This document shows positions 24,521 through 36,370 of a stretch of 64,000 nt of DNA, piece by piece. Source of the stretch: Sphagnum magellanicum (Eukaryota; Streptophyta; Sphagnopsida; Sphagnales; Sphagnaceae); contig CM038922.1 of NCBI GenBank assembly GCA_021904315.1, forward strand, positions 1,674,001-1,738,000, in the 5' to 3' direction. Position 1 is the first letter of the stretch. Each line of letters starts with the position of its first letter. The translations under genes were made by a program, and so were the position numbers. The notes under the pieces were generated by a model that saw nothing but the letters and a program-made list of their open reading frames with translations, was not told the origin of the DNA and did not search any database.

Positions 24521-26276
24521 TGAACTTGAATACATCATGCATTAAATGCATCTAAATTGAATTGGAGCTTCGTTATCCACTTGGTTTGCAACACCCCCAT
24601 TGTGGAAAATACTATCTGAGTAGAACTTGTAATACCCTTAAACATGGGGTGTCAAATATTTTAATCATGCCTTTATTTATTGTTTGAGTGAACAAGACCA
24701 AACTCCATGCAATACTTTCATTTTATTCTTTTCTCATTGTTGTCGATCATTGGGGGTCCTTTGGAATGGCAACCAAGTAGGTAGGTATAGCCATGTAGGT
24801 AGGGGTTTGGTATGTACCTACTTAAAGTGTTGATAGTTAGGAAGGTGGAAGGGTGAGTAGGAGGATAAATAGATGGGGGGCTGGGAAGGTGGGTGGGGAT
24901 GAGAGTAGCACCTTTTTAATTTATAGGTGAGTATGTAAATGGGGAAGAGTCTACTTTTAATTTAAATATATAGTTGAGTAGTTTGGTGAGGACAATGGAG
25001 GGTAGTAGATGGGTGGGTGGGAAAAGTTTCAAAATCAAAAAAAAGAAACTAGGTGGGGGCCGGGGAGAAAATAAAGGTGCAAATAAAAACTGAGATCAGG
25101 GCTGAGAAAGGGCAAAGAAAAAAAGTCAACCTGGGATGGCACAGGAAAAGAGAAACCTATCAGTGCACCGTCCATCCACGTTGGTGCACTGGTGGGTGCT
25201 GGTTCACTCTGGCCAAAATCAAGCTGGTCTTTACACAGTATGTAAAGCATTCCATTGTCTTTTTCTTTGTACTTGAAAGCACATCCCCGCGTGGAAGATG
25301 CTTTTGTGAATGGAAGGTACTTTACACTCAAATACAAACCCTCCACCACTCAAATAAAAAACATTTTGTAGTTCACTTTATGTTGGGACAGAAGAGTATC
25401 CCATAATTTCTGGGTCCACTCCCACAAGCTACCGTGGCTACAACCCTGAAATTACGAGAAACCCTCAGAATCAGGCCTTCCCCTATTGAAAATTAGTTTG
25501 CACTAGGGTTGCACTTGTATGTAATGGTTTCCATGTGACCTTTTCTGCCTGTTTTTACTGCCCTTTACAAGCACAGTTGACAGGTGTTCTTGGGTCTACC
25601 TCCAAGACAACGTTCAAAATCCACATGCCCATAGTGTAAAATCCACATGCCTATTGTGTAAATCATGAAAACCATTACATCATGTAATGTGCTGGGTACA
25701 GGCTATTTGGTAAAGTGCCTTACGTTATGGAATGTTCTAGGTAGAGGCCATTGTGTCTGGTAAAAGTTACCTGTAAGGAATTGGGCCGAGAACCCGGTAA
25801 AACCACTAAATGATTTTTTTCACGTGTTAAATACATTTCCTGTGCGTACGTATTCGGTATCCGTATTTCATCTATTCAGATATGTACGATGTAGATAGAT
25901 GAAACATGAAATACTTATCATGGCTAAGGATTGTGCGAACACTAAGACTCTGCGGAGGGGATATGGCAGAAGAGTGAGACTTGCAAGAGCTGCCACTGCC
26001 TGCGAAAATTGCTGGCCGTGTTTGTCGTTCCACTCGGCGGAGGTGTTGGATGATTGTGCTCTTCGCCTGCAAGCTTTTATCTTTTTCGGGTTTGTGGTGC
26101 TTGTTGGTGAGTGTACTTGGGTCTGGTCGTATTGGAAATTGAGAGGGTGAGTGGGTGACATTAAGGAGGTTCAGAGGATTCACAAAGATTTGGGAGAAGA
26201 GAGGGGGCGAGTGGGTTTTGGAGAAGAAGAAGAGAAGAAGAAGAAGGTTTGGTTTGAGTACTGAGGCTTTGGTGTC
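24521..26276. promoter_or_regulatory. 5' flank of DXS
   Basis: No gene is seen. The stretch 24770-25010 is rich in GTAGG and GGTGGG motifs. A repeat shared with the EMSY-like gene flank lies at about 25540-25700. From about 26190 to 26250 the sequence is purine-rich (GAAGAAGAAG), as expected for a plant 5' leader. I could not identify a convincing TATA box. Confidence 0.4.
25540..25700 (+). repeat. Dispersed repeat, copy in DXS 5' flank
   Basis: It shares with about 62150-62290 the ordered blocks CCTTTACAAG / CCTTACAAGG, ACAGGTGTTCTTGGGT, AAAATCCACA, CATTGTG-type, CTTGAAAACCATTA-type and a TGTGC..GGTACA-type end. The second copy lies in the 5' flank of the minus-strand EMSY-like gene. No terminal repeats or target duplications were found, so the class is unknown. 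Confidence 0.65.
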
Positions 26277-29200
26277 ATGGCTGCCTCTGTGGCGTCGCCT
26301 CTGCCTGCTCTAAGGCAGGGTTCTTCTGTGTGTGCGCCTCATGCGATGGCGTCCTCGCCATATACGTCATCATCGATGTCTTCGTCTGTCTCTTCTCTTA
26401 AAGCTGGTGCGGGTTCCAAAGGTGGTCTCTACGGGATAAAGGAGCTAAAATGTGCCAAGAAACCATCGTCTACTTCGGTTCCCCAGCAGGTGGAGATCCT
26501 GCTGTCTGTCTTCCCGCAAATTCGCTTCTGCTCTCTTGTCCCTGAGCGGTATATGATGGATGATAGTGAACCTTGAGTGCATTAGTTTATTCAAATTTAT
26601 TTTTGAGGCTCTGCTCAATGTTGGAGAGTGTGTTTCCAATGGCGCACCGCTTGTTTGCACCGTGTGTGCAGGGGAGGACTGTATTGACAACAGGGTCCAT
26701 GGCTGATCCGGGGGAATTTGTCTCAGAGGAGCCTCCCACACCTCTCTTGGACACTGTGAACTTCCCCATTCACATTAAGAACCTGAACAAGAAGGTATGA
26801 AGCTATATGACTGCCCACATTGTACCGAATTTCTTAGACTCTGTGAAGTCATAATGATAGATTATTGGCAAGAAGCAGGAAGCTTATGGAGTTGATTGAG
26901 ACTAAAGATGTTCCCTTGTCCCCATTTCTTCTCCCTTGATTCAGATTTGACCACCGGGTAGGTCATGTAGCTTTGATTGGTCCCTTGTCCATATGGTGGT
27001 CTTGCTTCTACCTTCCTCTATACTAGCACTGTGTGATATGGATGTGAGCTTCTGAACTGTATTCCTTTTACAGCTGCTGAAAGGATGTGGTGCTATGGAT
27101 TATTTTGCTGCAACTCGGTCAAGGGCTCTGTGCAGGGTTTAAACATCAACTCCTCAAAAAAAGTCCTGCACAGTTACCAAATACAAATAGTAATGTGAAA
27201 GTTCCTCTGCAATTAGACTTGGGAGGAAATAGCAAAGCCTCAGAGTGGTTGTAAAATCAGGGGTGATTCTGTTGGGCCTTGCTCACACTATACATGGATC
27301 AAAGCAAACAGAAGGAAGAAGCAGTCCCCTCAGTGACCTTATCAACAGTTGTGCCTAAACTGTGCTGACACTTCACATCTTATTTGCAGCAATTGAAGCA
27401 GCTTTCAGATGAGTTGCGATCTGAAACAATTTTCACTGTCTCCAAGACTGGTGGGCACCTAGGATCAAGCTTGGGGGTGGTTGAGCTCACAGTTGCCCTT
27501 CATCATATTTTTAATGCACCTGATGACAAGATTCTGTGGGATGTTGGCCATCAGGCATGCCTTCTGCCACTTTTATGTGCAAGTCTGTCAGTGTGTTCTT
27601 ATGAATGGCCTATGATTTGATCTTAAGTGCAGTCAGTAACCATTTTTTTTCTTGCAAAGGATTCATTGTTTTTCTTTTTTTTTTTTGGTGAAATTTGCAC
27701 TATGGTGACAAAAATAATTCCAGTGCGACAGGATACAAAGGATTTTCTTGGAAAAAGTGCACCAAAGTTGCCACATTTTGAGGAAAAAATTCTGAAGCCA
27801 TGATATTTAGACAATAGGTTCTTGGAGGGTGCCAAAACATAGCAGGATTCTTAAAATTCTCTACTTTCCTCTCTAACCTGGAGAAAGATTTGGCTCACTC
27901 CCCTTGTGGATGATTGCCACTGTGGCTAGCAACATCACAAAATTGAAAAACAAAAAACCCAGGATGGATTACCATTTCCTTGCAGGCCTATCCCCACAAG
28001 ATCCTCACAGGCCGAAGGTCCAAAATGCATACTCTTCGTCAAACAGACGGCCTTTCAGGTTTCACAAAGCGCTCAGAGAGTGAATACGATCCATTTGGAG
28101 CTGGTCACAGCTCAACAACCATTTCTGCTGGCCTAGGTACAATAACTAAATTTTTTTTTCAACTTGGTTCATACCATAGCTAGCAAATTTCATGAGAATT
28201 TAAGTCAGTTGCTAGATATGATGTTGAAGGTTACTTGCAACCATCTGTCCTTTTGGAACCTCCATCCAGTGTGGCTGGAATTAAGGGAATTATTGATTGG
28301 GATATGCCCATAGCACCAACATTGATTACACAAGAATCTGTTGAGGATACTCAAGTTTGCTGTTTTGACTGAATAGAGCCTATCACTATGGATAATTTTT
28401 ATGTGGTTGTGCGCAGGAATGGCCATTGGTCGAGATCTGAAGGGAAAGAAGAACCATGTGATAGCTGTGATTGGTGATGGTGCAATGACTGCTGGCCAAG
28501 CATATGAAGCTATGAACAATGCTGGCTACTTGGACTCCAACATGGTTGTCATTCTGAATGATAACAAACAAGTTTCTCTTCCCACTGCCACACTGGATGG
28601 GCCGGCTCCCCCTGTTGGTGCTCTAAGCAGTGCTCTAAGCAGACTTCAATCTAGCAAACCACTTCGTGAACTTCGGGAGGTTGCCAAGGTACAGGCTCTG
28701 GCTATTTCTTATGATTTTGCACATAAGTCAACTGGGAACCCCTCTCATGAACTATCAAGCTTTGAGTTGCTTGCCAATCTGAAATACTGTAGATTATTGT
28801 CTTTCAGTTGTCATCTCATAACATAAGACAATTGCATATTTTGTTTGTCAATACAGGGTGTAACAAAGCAGTTAGGAGGCCAAATGCATGTGATGGCATC
28901 CAAGGTAGATGAATATGCTCGTGGCATGATCAGTGGCTCAGGATCCTCACTCTTTGAAGAGCTGGGGCTCTACTATATTGGCCCAGTTGATGGCCATAGC
29001 ATTGATGATTTGGTGACCATATTTGGGGAGGTGAAAGCCACAGAGACAACAGGACCTGTGTTGATACATGTTGTGACTGAGAAGGGACGAGGCTATCCAT
29101 ATGCTGAGAGAGCTGCAGACAAATATCATGGTGAGAAAAACCTTCTTACTTGAATGAAAAGTTCCATCACAATGCAAAACACTGCTGGGTACCCATTTTA

Positions 29201-31391
29201 TTCAGTGTCCCAAGTCGATAGTGGCTGCAATAACAATTGTCAATTAATGTTGACACTGTAATGTCTGTCAGGTGTTGTGAAATTTGATCCAGCAACTGGA
29301 AAGCAGTTCAAAGGGAAGACAGCTACCAAAGCATACACCACTTACTTTGCTGAAGCATTGATTTCTGAAGCAGAGGTGGATGAGGGTATTGTGGGTATTC
29401 ATGCAGCAATGGGAGGTGGTACTGGAATGAACATTTTTGGCAAGCGATTTCCAGATCATTGTTTTGATGTGGGCATTGCAGAGCAACATGCAGTCACTTT
29501 TGCTGCAGGCCTGGCTTGTGAAGGCTTGAAACCTTTCTGCTCCATCTATTCCTCCTTCCTTCAACGTGCCTATGATCAGGTTGTATGCCTGTTGTCATAC
29601 CTGATTCATCTCACACAACCTATCACCTCTTGAAACTTGTATTATTCTGCTGGACACTTGTTTCTACTCCATTCTCTTTTTCTCTGTCCAGTTTGTTGTG
29701 CTCTGCTAGATGAAGATGATGGTCTGACACTTGTAAGGTTATGACTGCACTCATTGTCATGTTACCTTCTCATTGATATGTAAATGGAGATGTTGGGGTC
29801 CATGCACAGCTTTTTTTGTAGGAAATTTTTAGTGAATGGCCTTGTCTGCAGGTAGTTCATGATGTGGACTTGCAAAAGCTTCCAGTGAGGTTTGCCATGG
29901 ACAGAGCTGGCCTTGTGGGAGCAGATGGTCCAACCCACTGTGGTGCCTTTGATGTTACATACATGGCATGTCTACCAAACATGGTGGTCATGGCACCTGC
30001 TGATGAAGCTGAGCTCTTCCACATGGTGGCTACTGCAGCTTCCATAGATGACCGACCCAGCTGTTTCCGATACCCCAGGGGCAATGGCATTGGTGTGCCA
30101 CTACCAACAGGCAACAAGGGTATTCCTCTACAGGTGGGTCCACCAGACTTCACCTAAGTGTCTATTATACATCTCTCTACATGTTGTCTTTCCAGTTTAT
30201 TCTTTTCACCTCCATTCTGGCTGTTCTACAATTCAAGAATTGATCTGCTCTGTGCTCTCTGTAGTTCCTCCAGTGCCAGAACTTACTAGACCCATGATTT
30301 ATCATCCTCAATTCCTCTAAGTTTCTGAGGATTTCAGGGTTGAATGTCTCTAGCAGCCCAGTGTTAGTCATTTTGTATGTTCCGATTTTTGTCGTTTCTT
30401 GTGTGTTCCCTCTGTTTCAGAAGCCATCTTACATCCAATTTATATGGTAAATAGCTTTCTTTCTCTGTCACACACACATATGTAGCACTGCAGATTTTGT
30501 TGATGTTGGGAAGGGAGTAAAATGAAGTCATCAAACTATTGTTGAACATTGTGATGATAGACTTCAAAAAGAGTTAGGGAGTTTTGTAATTTGTTGTGAA
30601 AATATGGTCTTAACTACTGATATTTCCATAGTTCCCTTTTCTTCCCAACTCTGCATTCTTCGATGCGTGTGAGTTATGGTTTCATCCATATTTGTGATAT
30701 GCAGGTTGGAAAGGGGAGAATTCTGCTAGAAGGGACACAGGTGGCACTTCTAGGCTATGGTTTGATGGTGCAGCACTGTCTGGCTGCACACACAATACTG
30801 ATGAATTGTGATGTATCTGTCACAGTGGCAGATGCTCGTTTCTGCAAACCCCTTGATCATGAACTTATTCGCCAACTTGCCAGGAACCACCAGGTTCTGA
30901 TCACTGTTGAAGAGGGTTCCATTGGAGGGTTTGGATCTCATGTTGTACAATTCATGGCTCTTGATGGGCTTCTGGATGGAAAGCTGAAGGTGTGTACAAC
31001 TTTTGCTCTCAACTTCTGTGGACTATCAGGTTTTATTTGAAAGATTTGTACTGCAAATGTTAGATCAGCTGTTAGATGAGCTACACAGCATCACCTGCCA
31101 TCTACAGATACCTTGGTGAACTACAATGATCATAGTTGAATACTACAATGTCTAAAGATTTCTGTCAAATGCATTCACCTCCAAATTGCCTCCAATTCCC
31201 AAAACACCAATTCATGACATTAGTCTTGTGATGGACAGTGGAGACCACTGGTTCTTCCAGATCGCTACATTGAGCATGGGGCTCCTAAGGACCAGTTGGT
31301 GGAAGCAGGCTTGACAGCCTCCCACATTGCAGCAACAGCACTAAATGTCCTTGGCAAAACAAGGGAGGCTCTTCACATTATGACCAGCTAG
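26277..31391 (+). CDS. DXS: 1-deoxy-D-xylulose-5-phosphate synthase (DXS), plastid, 10 exons
   Basis: Joins pyruvate and glyceraldehyde 3-phosphate to give DXP and CO2, using thiamine diphosphate; it is the first and often rate-controlling step of the plastid MEP isoprenoid pathway. Exons: 26277-26489, 26672-26794, 27390-27554, 27986-28136, 28417-28688, 28857-29130, 29272-29579, 29852-30133, 30705-30989 and 31239-31391, coding for 741 residues with all phases consistent. Residues 1 to about 90 are Ser/Ala-rich, as in a transit peptide. Key parts: GGHLGSSLG with His135 (E. coli His49 equivalent), GDG at 237-239 and NDN at 265-267 (thiamine diphosphate and Mg binding), GIAEQHAV with Glu470 (E. 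coli Glu370 equivalent), and DGPTH with Asp527 and His531. The start codon sits in a good context (GTCATGGCT). The segment [16 protein letters not shown] fits the housekeeping type I clade better than type II. The gene looks intact. Intron 3 is GC-AG. Confidence 0.97.
27555..27985 (+). other. DXS: DXS intron 3, GC-AG type
   Basis: The exon ends ...GTTGGCCATCAG and the intron begins GCATGC; the acceptor is TTGCAG before GCCTATCCC. This joins DVGHQ to AYPHK, which the protein family demands. No GT donor nearby keeps the conserved GHQ. All eight other introns start with GT. Confidence 0.9.
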
Positions 31392-32485
31392 AAAGGAAAA
31401 TTGATGCACATGTCAAGGGAGGAAATCTTCAGGGGTTTGAATTGCATCCCTGCATTTCCCAAAGCATATTCAGCACGTCCTTTATTGTATGATTGAACTG
31501 AATCGTGTCAGTGTCAATGTTCCCAGTGCATTAGACTGTTCATATATTTTTCAGATACTTGTAGGGAGATCGTAGATTAGGGAATCTTCAAATCAGAAGA
31601 TTGCCATCGATGGGATTTGACATTCACTGTTATCCTTAAGAACAAGGTTTGGGATTATGTTCTTTTGAGTAACAGAAACCATTTTTGTATCTATAGCACC
31701 TCTTTTTCACACATTGGTGTGGATTTTGGCTTTGACTGCACTCCCACCTTTTGGAAAACTGCTGGAATTAGTTTTCAGAGTACTGCTTTCACTGTAGCCT
31801 ACATTTGTTTCATGTTCCATTTTATTGTCACACTGGGTTGCCCTCTAATTAGGCTGCCCTGTAAATTTGATACATAGTATACTGGGGTCACTGTATCCAA
31901 GAGGTCTCTTTAAGACATACTGAGTTGATAGCGGAAGCACTAATGAAATTACTTTGAAATTCAACTATAATGTATTGATTCTTGGCAGATTGGCTTTTAA
32001 ATTCCTTGTTTTTATCCTACTTTTTTCAATGCTTCCCTGGGGTATTCAGATGTTATTAATTCAAGCATAGGATAGACTACAAAATAAAAGAGGAAGATAA
32101 AGAACCTCTAGAGATAGAGATTCTGGAACATGTAAGCAAAATCAAGGTAACAAGAAATACTGCAAGCAATTGTAGCACCTCTCACTAAGAAAAATCAGAT
32201 TGTCTACAATTATATACTGTAGTACCTTGGCAGCTTCAACACAGGGTCTGTTGAATAATTAACTGGTGTTGAAATTTTCATTTTGACAAATAGAATATTC
32301 TTGAAGATCCTCTATTTTCCTTCAATTTTTTTTTCAATTTTTTTTGTTGAAAATTTCAATATATCTGAAAGCGAACATAATTAGTGTTGAAGCTGCCAAG
32401 GTAGGTAGTAGGTAGTCTTCAGAAGACAAGCAAGAAGTGCCAGACACAATGAAGTTGTCCCTAAAGTAATACTGGGTTTCAGCCA
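31392..32485. other. 3' flank of DXS
   Basis: It presumably holds the DXS 3' untranslated region in its first few hundred bases. No clear AATAAA signal lies close to the stop; one at about 32075 seems too far away. There is no other gene. Confidence 0.4.
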
Positions 32486-32800
32486 GTGTTAGGCGGTTCT
32501 CACTGGGGGACCTGGTTCTCAGTCTGGTTCTCACATTGAGAACCAATTGTTCTCATTTTGGGTGACAACCGGTCTGAAAACTGCTTTTAAGGTTCTCACC
32601 CATGTGAGAACCAACTAAGAGAGCCAAAACTGGGGGGGGGCGGAAAGAACCGAATGGGTTTTCATATGAAAACCTGGATCTGACTCTCCCGGTCTGGGGT
32701 CAAGGTTTGGGGTTTGGGAGGGAAGAGGGAAACTTAAGTTTAGGGTTTAGGGCAGTGCCTCTACCAGAGAGACCAGTTATGTATAAAACCCAGAGGCTTT
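32486..32800 (+). mobile_element. Possible hAT-like 5' end with GGTTCTCA hairpins
   Basis: It begins CAGTGTTAGGCGGTTCTCAC, which resembles a hAT terminus. Many GGTTCTCA / TGAGAACC motifs in both orientations follow, including perfect hairpins at 32526-32544 and 32591-32612. A TATA-like TATAAAA lies near 32781. I found no matching right end or target duplication, so this may be the surviving 5' end of a larger element. Confidence 0.35.
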
Positions 32801-32809
32801 TTGGCCTTG

Positions 32810-33240
32810 CATTGCTATCTTCTGCCTTGTGTTGCTCACTCCTACTTTGTATTGCTCACTCCCGTCTTGTGTTGTTGCTCTCACCTTTCTTTGCTGCTAT
32901 CACCTTGTGTTGCTTGCTCTCACCTTGTGTTGCTTGCTCTCACCTTGCATTACTATTGCCGCCTTACATTGCTCAATGTTGCCTTGCATTGCTACTCTCG
33001 CCTTGAATTGTTGCTACTCACTCCCACCACTTATGCTCAGCTTGGGTTGCTGCTACTTCTTGTTGCTAACCCTATGTTGTTTGCTACTCTTCTTGGGTTG
33101 CTATTGCTTGCCTTGGGTTGTTGATGCTTGTTGTTGTTCACCTTGTGTTGTTGCTTCGTTGCTCATTTAGGTACTCGCTTCACCCTCCCTTATGTTGTTG
33201 CTCGCTCTCACCTTGCATTAAGTTGCTATTCACCTTGTTG
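32810..33240 (+). repeat. Minisatellite of about 20-bp units (CTTGTGTTGCT-CACTC type)
   Basis: Degenerate units such as CCTTGTGTTGCTTGCTCTCA repeat throughout. Leu/Cys-rich open frames in all three plus frames are a by-product of the repeat and not genes. It is followed by a C-run near 33265. Confidence 0.75.
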
Positions 33241-33299
33241 CTATTAGTTGGGGTGTTGTACTTCCCCCCCCCCCGCTCTTGCCATGTACAAGTTGGAGA

Positions 33300-35469
33300 T
33301 TGGAACGCTTGGAGCTTAAGCTTAGCAAAATAACAAAAGGTACTTTCTTTTAAACTTTTTTTAATTCAATAGTTTTGTTGTTGTTTTGATTTTGATTTTT
33401 TTTTAACGTTTCTTACTTTGATTAGTTTAGTTTTTTTTTAGCTTCTGGTTTTTCTTTTTTGGTTATAGAGCTTTCTAAACTCATCTACATTTTAGCATTG
33501 CATTTCATTTTTGCACTATGAAAAAAATGGGTGTTTTGCAACTGATGTTGCAACTCAATTTTTGAGTTGCACAAAACACTTACAACTCACTATATTTATA
33601 CGTCATGAATGTTAACAAACAAGTTGCATGAGTTGCAAAGTTATAACCCACTGTATATATAATGCAATTCAATTGCTATTCTATCAAAACAATTCATTTT
33701 CAACTACTATGCAACTCCAATATAACTACATCTATGATGTCATGATGACGTCATTAATTGTCATTCATCCATTAAAATTTAAAACATGCCATTATAAAAA
33801 AAATTGGACATAAAGATTATTTTCTTTTCAAGATATTGATCTCCATCGTCCATTATGATTGTTAATGATGGTCCAAGATTGTGACACGTGGCATAATAAA
33901 AAATTACCACATGGCATATTAGTTGTATGTTGGAAAAAATAAATATCTATTTTAGTAGCTAGGTAGGTCATACATAACCATAGGTAGGTAAGTTGGTAGG
34001 TTTTAAAACCTACATACTTACATATTTTAACTAGGACCTACCTACCTACCTACCGACATAGGTAGGTAGAAAAATAGAACCTGCTTACTTACCTAGGTAG
34101 GAAAACACAAGATTAAATGAATTAGAAAATGGCCATGAAATTATTTTTTTAATTTTATGTTTTGTTTTTGGGTTAAGTTTTTTGAACTCATCCCAAAATG
34201 GCACATGTATTTTAATGTGAAAACATAAAAGAACAAGCTTTATTTATATAGTTTGTAACATGGATTCAAAGACAAAACATATGGGTTATATCTTTTAATT
34301 ATTCTTTAGTTGTAAATTAAATTGTAATTGAGTTGCAACTATAGGGTAAACTGGTTAGTGATCGAACATTTAAACATTCAAGGTAAATCAAATCCAAAAG
34401 AAGGGCTCCATTGTTTCTAGTGTCCAAACAATACTTGAACCCCTCCTATTGGCGCATATGGTGCATTAAAAATTGTCAAAAATGGAATAGAATTGAGAAA
34501 GTTACAGCCCCCAAAGTAAAAAGGGTCAAAAACTCAAAAAAACAAACCACCGAATGTTACAAAAACCAATTCCCAAACACCCAAAAAATTCTTTGTATGT
34601 TGTTTTGTTGTTATTAGAATTCAAAAAGGATTTATAGAACTTTAATTGGCATTCCTATAACATTTTAAATCATTTAAAATGAATAAGAATTAAAAAGGTT
34701 ATGAGGTTTGAAAATAGGAAGGGTTTAAAGAAAAGAAAAAACACGTTTTGTAAGTTGGAAAGCTTATTTTTCTTTTTGTCATTTTTATAATCCAACAATA
34801 TGTGCAAAGAACGAAATTTGTTATCTTTATAGGGAAAAAAGGACCAGAATCAAGGAAGTGTATAATATGGCTCTTTAAATTCCTTTATTTCTTAAAAAGA
34901 TAAATTTTTTAATTAAATTATGTTCAAGTGACATATTAACAAAGATAAATACATGTTAAAAACATATAACATTAGTTTTTTCAAAAGACAATATTTTGTT
35001 TCAAGATATTACGAATTATGATGGAAATAAAATTTTCATAAATATAAATGTATTAATGGAACTTGAAATCTATTACTATTTTAAATAAAAATTTAAAATG
35101 TCAAAGTGGTTTAGGCCTCATAGAAATGGGCTTAGGCATCTTGCATTGGGGATGGGCTCAAGTCTAGATCTTTTTGGTGAGTTATCGAACTTCTTGGACA
35201 TGGGCCTAGGCCTCTTGAATTGTCCATGCCATCTTGGTCAAGGCTTCTTAGACATAAGTTAAGTAAGGCCAAAAATTTTCCCCAATATAGATGAAGCCAT
35301 ATGTATTATATACTTATTAAATGACAAAAATACAATAATACCAAGTTGTTAATGACCCAAGGTTAGATATGCATACACTTTTAAACCAAGGGTCCATTGG
35401 GGTGGTTGAAAATCCCTTACAACTATCATTAGGAAGATGCAATTATTAATTTTCTTTTCAAAAGAAGAA
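33300..35469. other. AT-rich spacer with small palindromes
   Basis: No gene. An imperfect hairpin at about 33529-33580 pairs GTGTTTTGCAAC with its inverse. A cluster of TAGGTAGG / CCTACCTA motifs lies at 33955-34115 around the 18-bp perfect palindrome GTAGGTTTTAAAACCTAC (33996-34013). Confidence 0.6.
33955..34115. repeat. TAGGTAGG / CCTACCTA inverted motif cluster
   Basis: Runs of GTAGGTAGG and CCTACCTACC occur in both orientations with the palindrome at 33996-34013 inside. It could be the end of a transposon with repeated subterminal sites, but termini and target duplications are not resolved. Confidence 0.45.
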
Positions 35470-36370
35470 ATCTTGTCTTTTTCCATTATCCAAATTCACT
35501 AGGTTTTTGTGAAATATAACAAATTTGATTAATGTGCAAATTGTATGATTTTGGTATTAAAAAATTAATTGATTAAGATATTTTTAATGGAAATTTTTTA
35601 GTCATTTTGGATAGTCACATGTTACATTAAATAATTTTTAATTTAAAATTATGATATGGATATATATGAGGTCCCAAATTAATATGATGTGGAATAATGT
35701 GTCACATCATTGTATTTTTTCCCCCTAGATCATGGAATCGTGAATTGCATTTTTGTCACAACATATCGTGACAAAATTACATGTCATGAAAAAAAAAAAA
35801 AAAAAAGTTTTTTTTTTCAATTTTGTCAACAAAAAAGTTTTCACACAATTTGCCATGATGTATATGTTTGTAACTACATTTGTATGAGGTATGTTAATGC
35901 ACACATCCATCAAAAATTGAAAAAATCTTGTCTTTTTCCACTATCCAAATTCAATAGATTTTTGGTGAAATAGAACAAAATAAATTAATTTGCAACTTGT
36001 ATGATTTTGGTCAAAAAGGACTAATTGATTAGGACATTTTTTAGTCATTTTGGATAGTCACATATTGCACTAGATACTTTTTAATTTAAAATTATGATAT
36101 GGATATATATGAAGTCCTAAATTAATATGATGTGGAATAATGTGCCACGTCATTGCATTTTTCTCTCCCCCCTAAATCATGGAGTTGTGGATTGCATTTT
36201 TGTCACAACATGTCGTGACAAAGTTACATGTCATGAAAAAAAAATTTAATGTTTTTTTTTTCCAATTTTATCAGCAAAAAGCTGTTCACACAATTTGCCA
36301 TGATGTACATGTTTGTAATTACATTTGTATGAGGTATGTTAATGCACACATCCATCAAAGATTGAACCCA
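35470..36370 (+). repeat. Tandem duplication of about 450 bp, two copies
   Basis: Copy 1 is about 35470-35924 and copy 2 about 35925-36370. Shared landmarks in order: ATCTTGTCTTTTTCCA, GTCATTTTGGATAGTCACAT, ATGATATGGATATATATGA, TTGTCACAACAT.TCGTGACAAA (able to form a hairpin) and GAGGTATGTTAATGCACACA. Divergence is moderate. There is no coding function. Confidence 0.85.

Noticed and set aside
26158-26741. Minus-strand open frames opposite DXS exons 1 and 2
   Set aside because: Antisense shadows of the coding exons.
32707-33333. Leu/Cys-rich open frames in three plus frames that look like membrane proteins
   Set aside because: All come from the degenerate 20-bp minisatellite, and no start, splice or family signal supports them.
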